64,000 nucleotides of DNA from Taishania sp965247975 (lineage in GTDB: Bacteria; Bacteroidota; Bacteroidia; Flavobacteriales_D; Crocinitomicaceae), in NCBI GenBank assembly GCA_965247975.1, contig OZ252050.1:1550001-1614000 (forward strand). Direction: 5' to 3'. The notes beneath the pieces are model-generated. The model made no database searches. It was not told the origin of the DNA and saw nothing but the letters and a program-made list of their open reading frames with translations. Position 1 is the stretch's first letter. Each line of letters opens with the position of its first letter. Shown piece by piece: positions 50,337 through 58,361 of this stretch. Made by a program: the position numbers and the translations under genes.

Positions 50337-51836
50337 ATGAAAGGAAATAAGTTTGTTATCATTTTTTTAATTCTTAGCCTTTTTCCATGGCTAGGATTTG
50401 GTCAAACAAAAGTGAGCTATAAAGTCCATTATTCAGGCGATTTTGAAGAAAAAGGACTTCGGGTACAAACTGAATTCATTTCCAAAAAAGCGAGCGACTC
50501 AACTTATTTTCATTTTTCGAATGATGTTTGGGGACAAACAAATTTGATGAATTGCCTGCAATTTGATGCGAATGAAAATCCGAATTATCACTTTCGGATT
50601 GATAAGGACAGCAACCGAATTATCGTTCACCATCCGAAAGGTAAAAAAATCAATTTTTCGTATCGAATAAAGCAGGATTTCATTGACAACGATCCAAAAT
50701 CATTGAACCGACCTCTTGTGAAAAACAATTATTTCCACATTCTAGGACAAAGCTTATTTGCGGTACCAGAAGCAGTTTTTGATGGAGGACAAGAAGACCC
50801 TGCGATTTCTGCTCGCATTGAATGGCTCAATTTTCCAGAATCGTTTAAAATTCACAACACATTTGGATCGCAACAAATGGTTCAAACCTTATCCGTATTG
50901 CTTTGGCACGAATTGTATCATTCGGTTTTCGTAGGTGGAGATTATCGTATCCATACATTTCAATATGAAAATAAACCTGTGCATTTTGCGGTGCGCGGAA
51001 ATTGGCTTGGTGAATACAATGATGAGGTCTTGTTTGAGTCGCTGAAACGAACGATTTCCTCCCAAAGAGCTTTTTGGAATGATGCGAAAATTGAGTATTT
51101 CACAGTGATTCTATCGCCAACATTTACTCAAAACGATAGTTTGTATCGTGGGCAAAGTATTACAGGGTCAGCTGTCAAGAATGGTTTTTTGATTCAGTCA
51201 TCGAACAATCCTTTCAATAGTTTATATACGATGAAGTACATTTTTAACCATGAAATGATGCATGATTGGATTGGTTTAAAAATACCGATGCAAAATGAGG
51301 AATTAAATTATTGGTTCAGCGAAGGATTTACAGATTATTATGCCTACAAAAATCGCTTGCGCAGTGGGGAAATTACAGTAAAAGAATGGTTGGAAGAATT
51401 TAATTCAGATGTGTTGTTGGCTCATTGGGGAAATCCAGAACGCAATAAACCCAATTATGTCGTAAAAGATTCATTTTGGATGAGCAGAGACATTGAGAAA
51501 ATTCCATATCGTCGAGGTGCAATCTTCGCATTTTGGCTGGATAATCAAATTTTGTTGCATAGCAATTACACAAAATCTTTGGATGATTTAATGCGCGAAA
51601 TCCTAACGATTTGTGTCAAGGAAAAAAGACGATTCAAAGATGAGTTATTGCTTGATTTGGCAAATAAATATTTGAACAGAAGCATCGATTACTTCTTCCA
51701 AAAACACATTCTTGATGGAGTTGATTTTGAATTGAATCAAAATGAATTTATTCCCGGATTTATCATTGAGAAAAAGAAGGATGTGCCTGTGATTTCCTGT
51801 GACGAAAGTATTTTGAAACAGTATTTATTGAGATAA
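50337..51836 (+). CDS. Exported gluzincin metallopeptidase, M61/M1-like
   Basis: A 499-aa zinc peptidase with signal peptide (FVIIFLILSLFPWLGFGQ). The N-terminal half is a beta-rich domain like that of M61 glycyl aminopeptidases. The active site is H305-E-M-M-H309, with the third ligand E329 in WFSEGFTDYYAYKNRL, 19 residues after the second His, the pattern of M61/M1 gluzincins. A second HExxH (H191-E-L-Y-H195) occurs in the N-terminal half without a matching downstream Glu and is probably not catalytic. No PDZ domain, which many M61 enzymes have. Periplasmic or outer-membrane associated. Confidence 0.85.
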   Translation: MKGNKFVIIFLILSLFPWLGFGQTKVSYKVHYSGDFEEKGLRVQTEFISKKASDSTYFHFSNDVWGQTNLMNCLQFDANENPNYHFRIDKDSNRIIVHHPKGKKINFSYRIKQDFIDNDPKSLNRPLVKNNYFHILGQSLFAVPEAVFDGGQEDPAISARIEWLNFPESFKIHNTFGSQQMVQTLSVLLWHELYHSVFVGGDYRIHTFQYENKPVHFAVRGNWLGEYNDEVLFESLKRTISSQRAFWNDAKIEYFTVILSPTFTQNDSLYRGQSITGSAVKNGFLIQSSNNPFNSLYTMKYIFNHEMMHDWIGLKIPMQNEELNYWFSEGFTDYYAYKNRLRSGEITVKEWLEEFNSDVLLAHWGNPERNKPNYVVKDSFWMSRDIEKIPYRRGAIFAFWLDNQILLHSNYTKSLDDLMREILTICVKEKRRFKDELLLDLANKYLNRSIDYFFQKHILDGVDFELNQNEFIPGFIIEKKKDVPVISCDESILKQYLLR

Positions 51837-52083
51837 ATCGCGTGTCTTGAACAGAATTTTTGTGCACTTTTAAGTCGACAATCAAAAGCTAACGAAAGAA
51901 ATATGGGCTATTTCTTCTTATGTAATTATTGGCGAAACATTGGAAAGCTATAAGCGTTTCTAACGGCTATTGAATAATAGTGTATTGATTATCAAGTTTT
52001 TTCAAAGAATTAATCTTGAATTGATAGAAATCCTATGCACTGTAAACTGAATGTTAACTTCCATTTTCGACTTGTTAAATACG

Positions 52084-52091
52084 TACATTTG
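52084..52091 (+). promoter_or_regulatory. -7 box of bshA
   Basis: TACATTTG, an exact TAnnTTTG, 16 nt before the ATG at 52108. The 271-bp gap 51837-52107 holds nothing else recognised. Confidence 0.45.
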
Positions 52092-52107
52092 CTAAAATAG
52101 TTGACGC

Positions 52108-53250
52108 ATGAAAATTGGAATGGTATTGTACCCAACGTATGGTGGAAGTGGAGTAGTGGGAACGGAATTGGGCAAAGCCTTGGCCAAAAAAGGACATGAA
52201 GTCCATTTTATTACCTATTCTCAACCTGTGCGTTTGGGAACGTTTCGTGAAAATATTTTTTACCATGAAGTTGCCGTGAGTGACTATCCTTTGTTTGATC
52301 ATCAGCCGTATGAAACAACGTTGGCGAGCAAAATGGTGGATGTTGTCAAGTATGAAAAATTGGATTTATTGCACGTACATTATGCAATTCCTCATGCATC
52401 AGCAGCCTACATGGCGAAACAAATTTTGAAATCGCAAGGCATTGAAATTCCGTTTATAACAACTTTACACGGAACAGACATTACGTTAGTGGGGAAAGAT
52501 CCATCGTTTGAACCAGTGATTACATTTTGTTTAAATCAATCGGATGCTGTGACGGCCGTATCAGAGAGTTTGAAAAAAGACACTTTCGAACATTTTGGGA
52601 TGAAACGAGATATTCATGTAATTCCGAATTTTATCACACAGGACAATTCAAATGCAGCAAAAAGTCTTCAAAACAGATGTATTTACGCAAAACAAGATGA
52701 AATTTTATTCTGTCATATTTCGAATTTCCGGAAAGTTAAGCGCGTTGAAGACGTTATCAAAGTATTTTACTTGGTGAATCAGCAACGTCCTTCCAAGTTG
52801 TTATTGGTGGGTGACGGACCAGAAAGATATTCCTTGGAATTAATGTGTCGAGAATTAAACTTGTGTGACAAAATCATTTTTATTGGTAAAATTCAAGACA
52901 CAAAACAGGTTCTTGAAATGGCTGACATTTTCTTGCTTCCTTCAGAAACAGAGAGTTTTGGTCTTGCGGCATTAGAAGCAATGGCAGTTGGCGTTCCAGT
53001 GATTTCATCCAATACAGGTGGAATTCCAGAAGTGAATATGCATGGAGTGACTGGATTTCTTTCGAATGTTGGAGACGTAGAAGACATGGCGAAAAATGCC
53101 TTAAAAATCATTGAAACAAAAGAATCGTTACAAATTTTCAGAGAAAATGCGTTGAAAAGAGCTGCAGATTTTGATTTAGCTAAAATCCTTCCGATGTATG
53201 AGCATTTGTACGAGAACGTTTTGAAGAAAATTATGAATTACGAAATTTAA
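52108..53250 (+). CDS. bshA: N-acetyl-alpha-D-glucosaminyl L-malate synthase BshA
   Basis: A GT4 glycosyltransferase (380 aa) that makes GlcNAc-malate, the first step of bacillithiol synthesis. MKIGMVLYPTYGGSGVVGTELGKALAKKGHEVHFITY is BshA-like at its start (glycine-rich donor/acceptor loop; shown in short pieces: GGSGVVGTELG and HEVHFITYSQP). ETESFGLAALEAMA is the GT4 E-x7-E donor site, followed by GVPVISSNTGGIPE. HYAIPHASAAYMAKQIL is also characteristic. Bacillithiol is the main low-molecular-weight thiol in many Bacteroidota; the other steps (bshB, bshC) are not in the window. Converges on the RRM gene. Confidence 0.93.
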   Translation: MKIGMVLYPTYGGSGVVGTELGKALAKKGHEVHFITYSQPVRLGTFRENIFYHEVAVSDYPLFDHQPYETTLASKMVDVVKYEKLDLLHVHYAIPHASAAYMAKQILKSQGIEIPFITTLHGTDITLVGKDPSFEPVITFCLNQSDAVTAVSESLKKDTFEHFGMKRDIHVIPNFITQDNSNAAKSLQNRCIYAKQDEILFCHISNFRKVKRVEDVIKVFYLVNQQRPSKLLLVGDGPERYSLELMCRELNLCDKIIFIGKIQDTKQVLEMADIFLLPSETESFGLAALEAMAVGVPVISSNTGGIPEVNMHGVTGFLSNVGDVEDMAKNALKIIETKESLQIFRENALKRAADFDLAKILPMYEHLYENVLKKIMNYEI

Positions 53251-53292
53251 TCAAATTAAAATTTCTCATTCCTAATTCATCATTGATTAAGA

Positions 53293-54009
53293 CTAATCTT
53301 CATCATCATACTCCTCGTCATCGTAATCTTCGTCGTCATACTCTTCGTCGTCATCGAATTCATCATCGTCGTCAGCATTGACCAAGTATTTACTCAACGC
53401 TTCATCGTCTAAGTCTTCGTCTTCTTCAGAGCGACCAAATAAATCAATGTCTTCGTCTAAATCATCGTCGTCATCAAAAAACACATTGTCTTTCCCACTT
53501 TTTTTGTAGGCATTCATCTTTGGTTTTTTCGATTTTCCGTCGTTGGTTGTATCGATTTCTACTTTTTTAGTAGGAGTTAACTTTTTCTTAGGAACAACTT
53601 TGAGTGGATTAACTGCTGGAGTATCGTCGTCGTCATCCGATTTTGGTCTGAATGGCGGTGCGTCATCCCTGGATTTTTCGTTAAAATCAGTTCTTTGTTG
53701 TGGACGAGAATCTGTACGTGGCTTGAAACCAGAATCGGATCGTTGAGGAGGTTTGCTTCCTGCTGGACGATCATCCGCTTGTTTTACAACACAACTGCGA
53801 CCGTTAAATACTTTTCCGTCAAGGGCTTCAATGGCAGCTTGAGCTTCGTTTTGATTTGGCATTTCAACAAAGGCGAAACCACGCGGTTTACCTGTTTCTC
53901 TGTCTTTTGCTAAATTTACTTTAGCAACTTTTCCGTACTGCCCAAATGCATCGAGCAATTCTTGCTCTGTAACACCAAAATCTAATTTGGCAACAAAAAT
54001 GGTAATCAT
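53293..54009 (-). CDS. RRM RNA-binding protein with long acidic tail
   Basis: A single RNA-recognition motif spans residues 1-80: RNP2 is IFVAKL, RNP1 is KPRGFAFVEM. The rest is disordered: an Arg/Pro/Asp-rich linker (GSKPPQRSDSGFKPRT), a Lys/Pro stretch and a C-terminal tail almost entirely Asp/Glu/Tyr (about residues 180-238). Small RRM proteins in Bacteroidota are usually about 80-120 residues; this one is 238. The tail is encoded by a GAN-rich tract at 53293-53490. Probably binds RNA, perhaps as a cold- or condensate-type protein; the tail may self-regulate binding. Role inferred only. Confidence 0.85.
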   Translation of the reverse strand: MITIFVAKLDFGVTEQELLDAFGQYGKVAKVNLAKDRETGKPRGFAFVEMPNQNEAQAAIEALDGKVFNGRSCVVKQADDRPAGSKPPQRSDSGFKPRTDSRPQQRTDFNEKSRDDAPPFRPKSDDDDDTPAVNPLKVVPKKKLTPTKKVEIDTTNDGKSKKPKMNAYKKSGKDNVFFDDDDDLDEDIDLFGRSEEDEDLDDEALSKYLVNADDDDEFDDDEEYDDEDYDDEEYDDED

Positions 54010-54099
54010 TTATAATGTTTCAACTCAGTTAATTCTTGTCGAAATTAAAACAATTCTTTAATCATTCACTATAATCGACAGAAAAATTTGAATTAAAAA

Positions 54100-54127
54100 A
54101 AAAGCGACCAGTTTCCCAGTCGCTTTT
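54100..54127 (-). terminator. Terminator after mscL
   Basis: On the minus strand AAAAGCGAC, a 10-nt loop, then GTCGCTTTT followed by a run of T. It lies just past the mscL stop at 54145. Confidence 0.88.
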
Positions 54128-54144
54128 CCTTGATGAAAAATCAA

Positions 54145-54522
54145 TTATTTTTTCAATAAATCTCTGATTTCTGATAGCAATTCTTCTTGCGTCGGACCTG
54201 CTGGTGCAGCTGGCGCTTCCTCAGTTTTTTTCTTCGTTTTATTGTATGCTTTCATGATTACGAATAATACAAATCCTACAATTACTAAATTGATAAGGGC
54301 ATTTATCCAACGTCCATAGTGAATTGCAGCTGAACCGTCTTCATTAAGTTTGAATTTCATTGAAGAAAAGTCCATTCCTCCAGAGAAATAACCAACGATT
54401 GGCATCATGATGTCATTGACAAATCCTGTAACAACACCAGTTACAGCACCTGCTAATATCAAACCGACAGCAATGTCGATCAAGTTACCTGTCATTATAA
54501 ACGCTTTGAATTCCTTTAACAT
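54145..54522 (-). CDS. mscL: Large-conductance mechanosensitive channel MscL
   Basis: A 125-aa inner-membrane channel that opens under osmotic downshock. The amphipathic N-terminus LKEFKAFIMTGNLIDIAVG matches the family opening; TM1 includes GLILAGAVTGVVTGFVNDIMMPIVGYFSGG (pore-lining Gly/Ala), a short periplasmic loop follows (MDFSSMKFKLNEDG), then TM2 (INALINLVIVGFVLFVIMKAYN) and a C-terminal helix bundle (TQEELLSEIRDLLKK). Usual length is 120-150. It is followed by a strong terminator and lies in a run with recR on the same strand. Confidence 0.95.
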   Translation of the reverse strand: MLKEFKAFIMTGNLIDIAVGLILAGAVTGVVTGFVNDIMMPIVGYFSGGMDFSSMKFKLNEDGSAAIHYGRWINALINLVIVGFVLFVIMKAYNKTKKKTEEAPAAPAGPTQEELLSEIRDLLKK

Positions 54523-54581
54523 AATTTTTAATTTAATAGTTACAAGGCTCTTTAACGGCGTTAATTCGAAAAGGTTTCGTT

Positions 54582-55193
54582 TTATCCGCTAATAATAAAG
54601 GGTTGCCTATTTAAAATGGATCTTCCTAAGGTAAGTTCGTCTGCATATTGCAACTCAGAACCAACAGATACACCTCTCGACAGGGTCGTGATTTGGATTG
54701 GAAAAGCTTGGAGTTTCTTGAAAATGTAGAAATTCGTTGTGTCGCCTTCCATCGTTGAGCTGAGCGCGAAAATTACTTCATTAATTTGACCAAGTGAAAC
54801 TTTTTCAACCAAGGATTGAATATTCAAATCACTAGGGCTTACACCATCCATCGGAGAAATAATGCCTCCCAGCACATGATAAACTCCTTGATAGGTTTCT
54901 GTGCTTTCTATCGCCAAAACGTCACGTATATCTTCAACTACGCAAATAAGCGATTTATCCCTTTTTGGATTTTCACAAATACTGCAAATAACGGTGTCAG
55001 AAACATTCCCGCATTCTGTGCAATGTAAAACGTGCTTTTTCATTTCCGTGAATGATTCACTAAAAACACGAATTTCATCTTCCGAACGGTTCAGAAGTTG
55101 AAGCACGAGTCGCAATGCTGTTCGTTTGCCTATCCCAGGCAAGGACGATAACTGCTCTACTGCGTTTTCTATGTGTTTTGATGGAATTTTCAC
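54582..55193 (-). CDS. recR: Recombination mediator RecR
   Basis: RecR (203 aa) loads RecA at gaps with RecO/RecF. Visible: N-terminal helix-hairpin-helix LSSLPGIGKRTALRLVLQLL, the four-cysteine zinc finger CTECGNVSDTVICSIC, and the Toprim domain beginning CVVEDIRDVLAIE with HVLGGIISPMDGVSP. The start is GTG (55193); the next in-frame alternatives would remove part of the helix-hairpin-helix. Normal length and arrangement. Confidence 0.95.
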   Translation of the reverse strand: MKIPSKHIENAVEQLSSLPGIGKRTALRLVLQLLNRSEDEIRVFSESFTEMKKHVLHCTECGNVSDTVICSICENPKRDKSLICVVEDIRDVLAIESTETYQGVYHVLGGIISPMDGVSPSDLNIQSLVEKVSLGQINEVIFALSSTMEGDTTNFYIFKKLQAFPIQITTLSRGVSVGSELQYADELTLGRSILNRQPFIISG

Positions 55194-55281
55194 GATGTAA
55201 ATTTAGGGATTCTGGCCCTTTTGGTCTGAGATACTTTGAATGTTTATGCACAATAGTGTGTTCGAGGTGAACCAATTTCGC

Positions 55282-55289
55282 TATTTTTG
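55282..55289 (+). promoter_or_regulatory. -7 box of smpB
   Basis: TATTTTTG, an exact TAnnTTTG, 27 nt before the ATG at 55317. The position 19 bp upstream reads TTC (one mismatch to TTG). Confidence 0.4.
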
Positions 55290-55316
55290 CCACAAATACT
55301 CCGTTTATCCATAGAA

Positions 55317-55775
55317 ATGTCTGCTAATACCGTAAATATAAAAAACAAGAAAGCAAAGTTCGAATACCATATTTTGGACACGTTTACTGCTGGTATTGTG
55401 CTGGGTGGAACTGAAATCAAAAGCATTCGAAAAAGCAAAGCAAGTATTTTGGAATCGTATTGTGTGTTCGAAAGAGGAGAAATGTGGATTCGAAACATGC
55501 ACATTTCGGAATATGAAAATGCAAGTTTTAGAAGTCATAGACCGCGCAGTGACCGAAAACTTCTTTTAAATAGAAAGGAAATTGATAAAATTGAAAAATT
55601 CCTAAAGGATGTGGGAAATACGGTCGTTCCGCTTCGCATTTTTATGTCTGATAGCGGTTACGCGAAAGTGGATATTGCGCTAGCGACAGGAAAAAAACTC
55701 CACGACAAACGCAACGATTTAAAAGAAAAAGACGATAAACGCGAAGTAGATCGTGCCATGAAAAAATTTAAATAA
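55317..55775 (+). CDS. smpB: SsrA-binding protein SmpB
   Basis: SmpB (152 aa) binds tmRNA and carries it to stalled ribosomes. NKKAKFEYHILDTFTAGIVL, GTEIKSIRKSKASI and FMSDSGYAKVDIALATGKKLHDKR are family motifs, with the lysine/arginine-rich C-terminal tail (KEKDDKREVDRAMKKFK) that enters the mRNA channel. ATG at 55317 is chosen; an earlier TTG in the same frame is inside the -7 box. The stop overlaps the ATG of the next gene by one base (TAATG). The tmRNA gene itself is not in the window. Confidence 0.96.
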   Translation: MSANTVNIKNKKAKFEYHILDTFTAGIVLGGTEIKSIRKSKASILESYCVFERGEMWIRNMHISEYENASFRSHRPRSDRKLLLNRKEIDKIEKFLKDVGNTVVPLRIFMSDSGYAKVDIALATGKKLHDKRNDLKEKDDKREVDRAMKKFK

Positions 55776-56563
55776 TGGCTTTTCTGGAAGTCAAAGATCA
55801 AATGAATCGAATCGTTCGGTTGAATGCGATTCCAAAACGCATTATTTCTTTGGTTCCTTCTCAAACAGAATTGTTGTATGATTTAGGTTTGGACGAAGAA
55901 GTCATTGGAATCACGAAATTTTGCATTCATCCCGAACATTGGTTTCGCACTAAAACGCGTATTGGCGGGACAAAAACAGTGGACATCGAAAAAATGAAAT
56001 CGTTGAAACCTGATTTAATCATTGGAAACAAAGAAGAAAACTCCGAAAGCGACATTATCGAATTGATGAAAATTGCTCCTGTTTGGATGAGCGATATTGT
56101 AGATATTCCATCGGCCTTGGAAATGATTGAAAAGGTAGGTGAGATCACAGGAAAATTCGTGGAATCGAAGAAATTAGTCGATCAAATCAATCGAAAAGTG
56201 AGTCTTTTGCAAGCAAAAAAATCATTGTTAAACGGAAAATCTTGCCTTTATTTTATTTGGAAAGATCCGTTTATGAATGCGGGAAAAGACACGTTTATCG
56301 ATTCGATCATCTCACTTTATGGCTTGAAGAATGCACAACCCGAATCGCGCTATCCGGAATGGAATTTTGAATGTGAAATCATTCCCGATTTTATTTTCTT
56401 GAGTAGCGAACCTTTTCCATTTAAAGAAGAACATGTAGCTTGGTTTCAAACCAAATTTCCAAGCGCGACTGTTAAAATTGTTGATGGCGAAATGTTTAGT
56501 TGGTATGGATCACGGATGCTTTTGGCGTTGGAATATGTTGAGGGATTTGGTATGGAACAATGA
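55775..56563 (+). CDS. BtuF-like helical-backbone metal receptor, apparently cytosolic
   Basis: A 262-aa protein of the periplasmic-binding-protein type 2 family (BtuF/FhuD/FepB-like), with two lobes joined by a long helix: RIISLVPSQTELLYDLGLDEEVIG begins lobe 1, SLKPDLIIGNKEENS is the usual mid-lobe signature, and the linking helix is about residues 107-145. There is no signal peptide or lipobox, so it should stay in the cytosol, unlike transport receptors. No ABC transporter genes are nearby. Translation is coupled to smpB by a one-base stop/start overlap. Ligand unknown; corrinoid or chelated metal is possible. Confidence 0.85.
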   Translation: MAFLEVKDQMNRIVRLNAIPKRIISLVPSQTELLYDLGLDEEVIGITKFCIHPEHWFRTKTRIGGTKTVDIEKMKSLKPDLIIGNKEENSESDIIELMKIAPVWMSDIVDIPSALEMIEKVGEITGKFVESKKLVDQINRKVSLLQAKKSLLNGKSCLYFIWKDPFMNAGKDTFIDSIISLYGLKNAQPESRYPEWNFECEIIPDFIFLSSEPFPFKEEHVAWFQTKFPSATVKIVDGEMFSWYGSRMLLALEYVEGFGMEQ

Positions 56564-56650
56564 TGACGTGGATTTTTACCTTGAGTTTTGAATCAAACAT
56601 TTAATTAGCATGGATATGCCAAACCTACGTCATCAACGTTACATTAAAAT

Positions 56651-57058
56651 TTACTTCGCCCGCATTTTATTCCCACGCGCGTCATGTGTCACTTCCGCAA
56701 GTCCAAGCGCCTCCATAAGCGGTGGAATGTACATCCCAACGCGTCCACGCAATCCTTTTTTTAGTCCGTACCAACCGCCAACTGGGTTGTTTTCCGATCT
56801 TCCCCATGCTTCGATGGTGCCTTCTTTTGCTGGTTTTTGTTCGTCCGCACTTGCTAGCTCCATCCAATCGCTATGTTTTTTTAGCATAGCATGCATATCG
56901 TCTAGTATCGCTATGTTGTAGAAAAGTACTGTTTTTCCAACGGTACATACCAAGACATCTTTACCGTCTTTTTGATCTACGTGCATTGTATATTCACTTG
57001 TCAATGGTGGCGTTTTTAATACCATTGGTTTTTCTGGGGTTCCGATTTTATATGACAT
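56651..57058 (-). CDS. Conserved hypothetical protein (135 aa), probable foreign origin
   Basis: Not functionally recognised. The sequence SADEQKPAKEGTIEAWGRS and NPVGGWYGLKKGLRGRVG, with LMEALGLAEVTHDARGNKM at the end, recalls a conserved family I associate with DUF6855, mostly from other phyla (recall, not verified). The protein is soluble, all one domain, with no signal. The gene is about 44% G+C by hand count against about 37% around it, and its 3' two-thirds exceed 50% in places, with codon choices such as GCG, CGC and GGC rare in neighbours. A horizontally acquired gene is likely. Confidence 0.75.
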   Translation of the reverse strand: MSYKIGTPEKPMVLKTPPLTSEYTMHVDQKDGKDVLVCTVGKTVLFYNIAILDDMHAMLKKHSDWMELASADEQKPAKEGTIEAWGRSENNPVGGWYGLKKGLRGRVGMYIPPLMEALGLAEVTHDARGNKMRAK

Positions 57059-57122
57059 GATAATTGTTTTTACTTGATTAAACTTAATATTTTAATTTCA
57101 ATTTGATTTGCGGGCAATTAAA

Positions 57123-58214
57123 TTACTCTTTAAGCACGAGTTTAAAAATGTTAAGAGCATTTGCTTCTTTTATATGAACAAAATAAACGCCAGGCATTAA
57201 ATTGTCACGTTGCACAACAATTTTAGAAGTACTTATATTTTTTAATTCGCTCCTTGGTTCTCCTAATACACTAAAAATGAGAATTGACGCATTATTAAAG
57301 GTATGATTTGTTTGAATGGTAAAATCGGAAGAAAATGGATTTGGGTAAATAGTTATTGTTTTTGCTACATCAGAATTTTCATTAACAAATGAGGTTTGAC
57401 CAAAACATTCCAAATATTTATTTAGCATCGTGTCTTTGTAATTTTCACTTTCAGGAAGTTGAAAACCATTGTGTCCCAAATTTGGATCTTGCACATAAAT
57501 ATCAACAATTGCTCCTTTCGCTGTTAACCAATCCTGCGTAAAATCTAATCCATCGCACGGACCACTTGAGTATACTTCGGGCGGACCACAAAATAAATTC
57601 CAATGTTTACCTTGAAATACATTTTCAATCAAATCTATAGATTCATATAAATTGTAGCTCAAATCAATTTTTCCCGCGTTAGAAATTGTGGTGCAGAAGT
57701 AATTATTCCCAGAAATCATATCATTGTAAATGACAGCATAAGATCTAGCCGAGCCAAGACTAAAGCCATGTAAGAGCGCTTTGTTTGATGGATAAGATAT
57801 GCGTTTCATTATAGTGTCGATGTAATTGTAAATGGTATCATCCTGAAAATAGCCATTTTGGTAGTCAAAAATGTTAGTATATTTATTGTATTGCAAAGCA
57901 ATGATTCCGCAATTGTGTTCTTGTGCAGACAAATGCCAACTTTTAAATTCATTGAACGCATTACCCTTTGATCCGTGGAGGGTAACGATAATCGGTGAAT
58001 TGCTAGGTGTGATACCGTTTGGAAACCATTGTAAGTAAAAAGAACTTCCGTCATGCGTTGAAATTATTTCGGCTCCATTTGTAGAAGCGTAATCGACATT
58101 CCCTGGAGTATTTGCCACACATGAATCATAAATAACTTGCGCTGCTGGAGGAAGCTGAGCAATTACAATTCCTTTGAATAAAGAAGTAATGAGCAAAAAG
58201 ATAATTACTTTCAT
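57123..58214 (-). CDS. Secreted alpha/beta hydrolase with T9SS type A domain
   Basis: Signal peptide MKVIIFLLITSLFKGIVIAQ. Residues about 60-275 form an alpha/beta hydrolase: oxyanion region PIIVTLHGSKGNAF, nucleophile elbow LLHGFSLGSARSYAV (GxSxGS), and a late His in NLGHNGFQLP. The acidic residue is probably in the IVDIYVQDPN strand. The last 80 residues (IYPNPFSSDFTIQ, IFSVLGEPRSE, PGVYFVHIKEA) form a type A sorting domain. Similar to esterase/poly-ester hydrolase-like T9SS cargo; substrate unknown. Gene stands alone, with 147 bp to the next. Confidence 0.85.
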   Translation of the reverse strand: MKVIIFLLITSLFKGIVIAQLPPAAQVIYDSCVANTPGNVDYASTNGAEIISTHDGSSFYLQWFPNGITPSNSPIIVTLHGSKGNAFNEFKSWHLSAQEHNCGIIALQYNKYTNIFDYQNGYFQDDTIYNYIDTIMKRISYPSNKALLHGFSLGSARSYAVIYNDMISGNNYFCTTISNAGKIDLSYNLYESIDLIENVFQGKHWNLFCGPPEVYSSGPCDGLDFTQDWLTAKGAIVDIYVQDPNLGHNGFQLPESENYKDTMLNKYLECFGQTSFVNENSDVAKTITIYPNPFSSDFTIQTNHTFNNASILIFSVLGEPRSELKNISTSKIVVQRDNLMPGVYFVHIKEANALNIFKLVLKE

Positions 58215-58361
58215 AGTTGAAGCTGTTTATCTAAATTTTAGGTTAAATATACTGAAAAATAATGCATTAAGTTTCAATTCAGAATGATTAGTTTGGTGAA
58301 CATTCCGAAAATGTCAGTCAAATGACAAAGTCGTTAATCTCTTGCAAAAAGTGCTTTAACT

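Noticed and set aside
55770..55780. Programmed frameshift joining smpB and the BtuF-like gene
   Set aside because: Both genes have complete ends and the TAATG overlap is explained by translational coupling.
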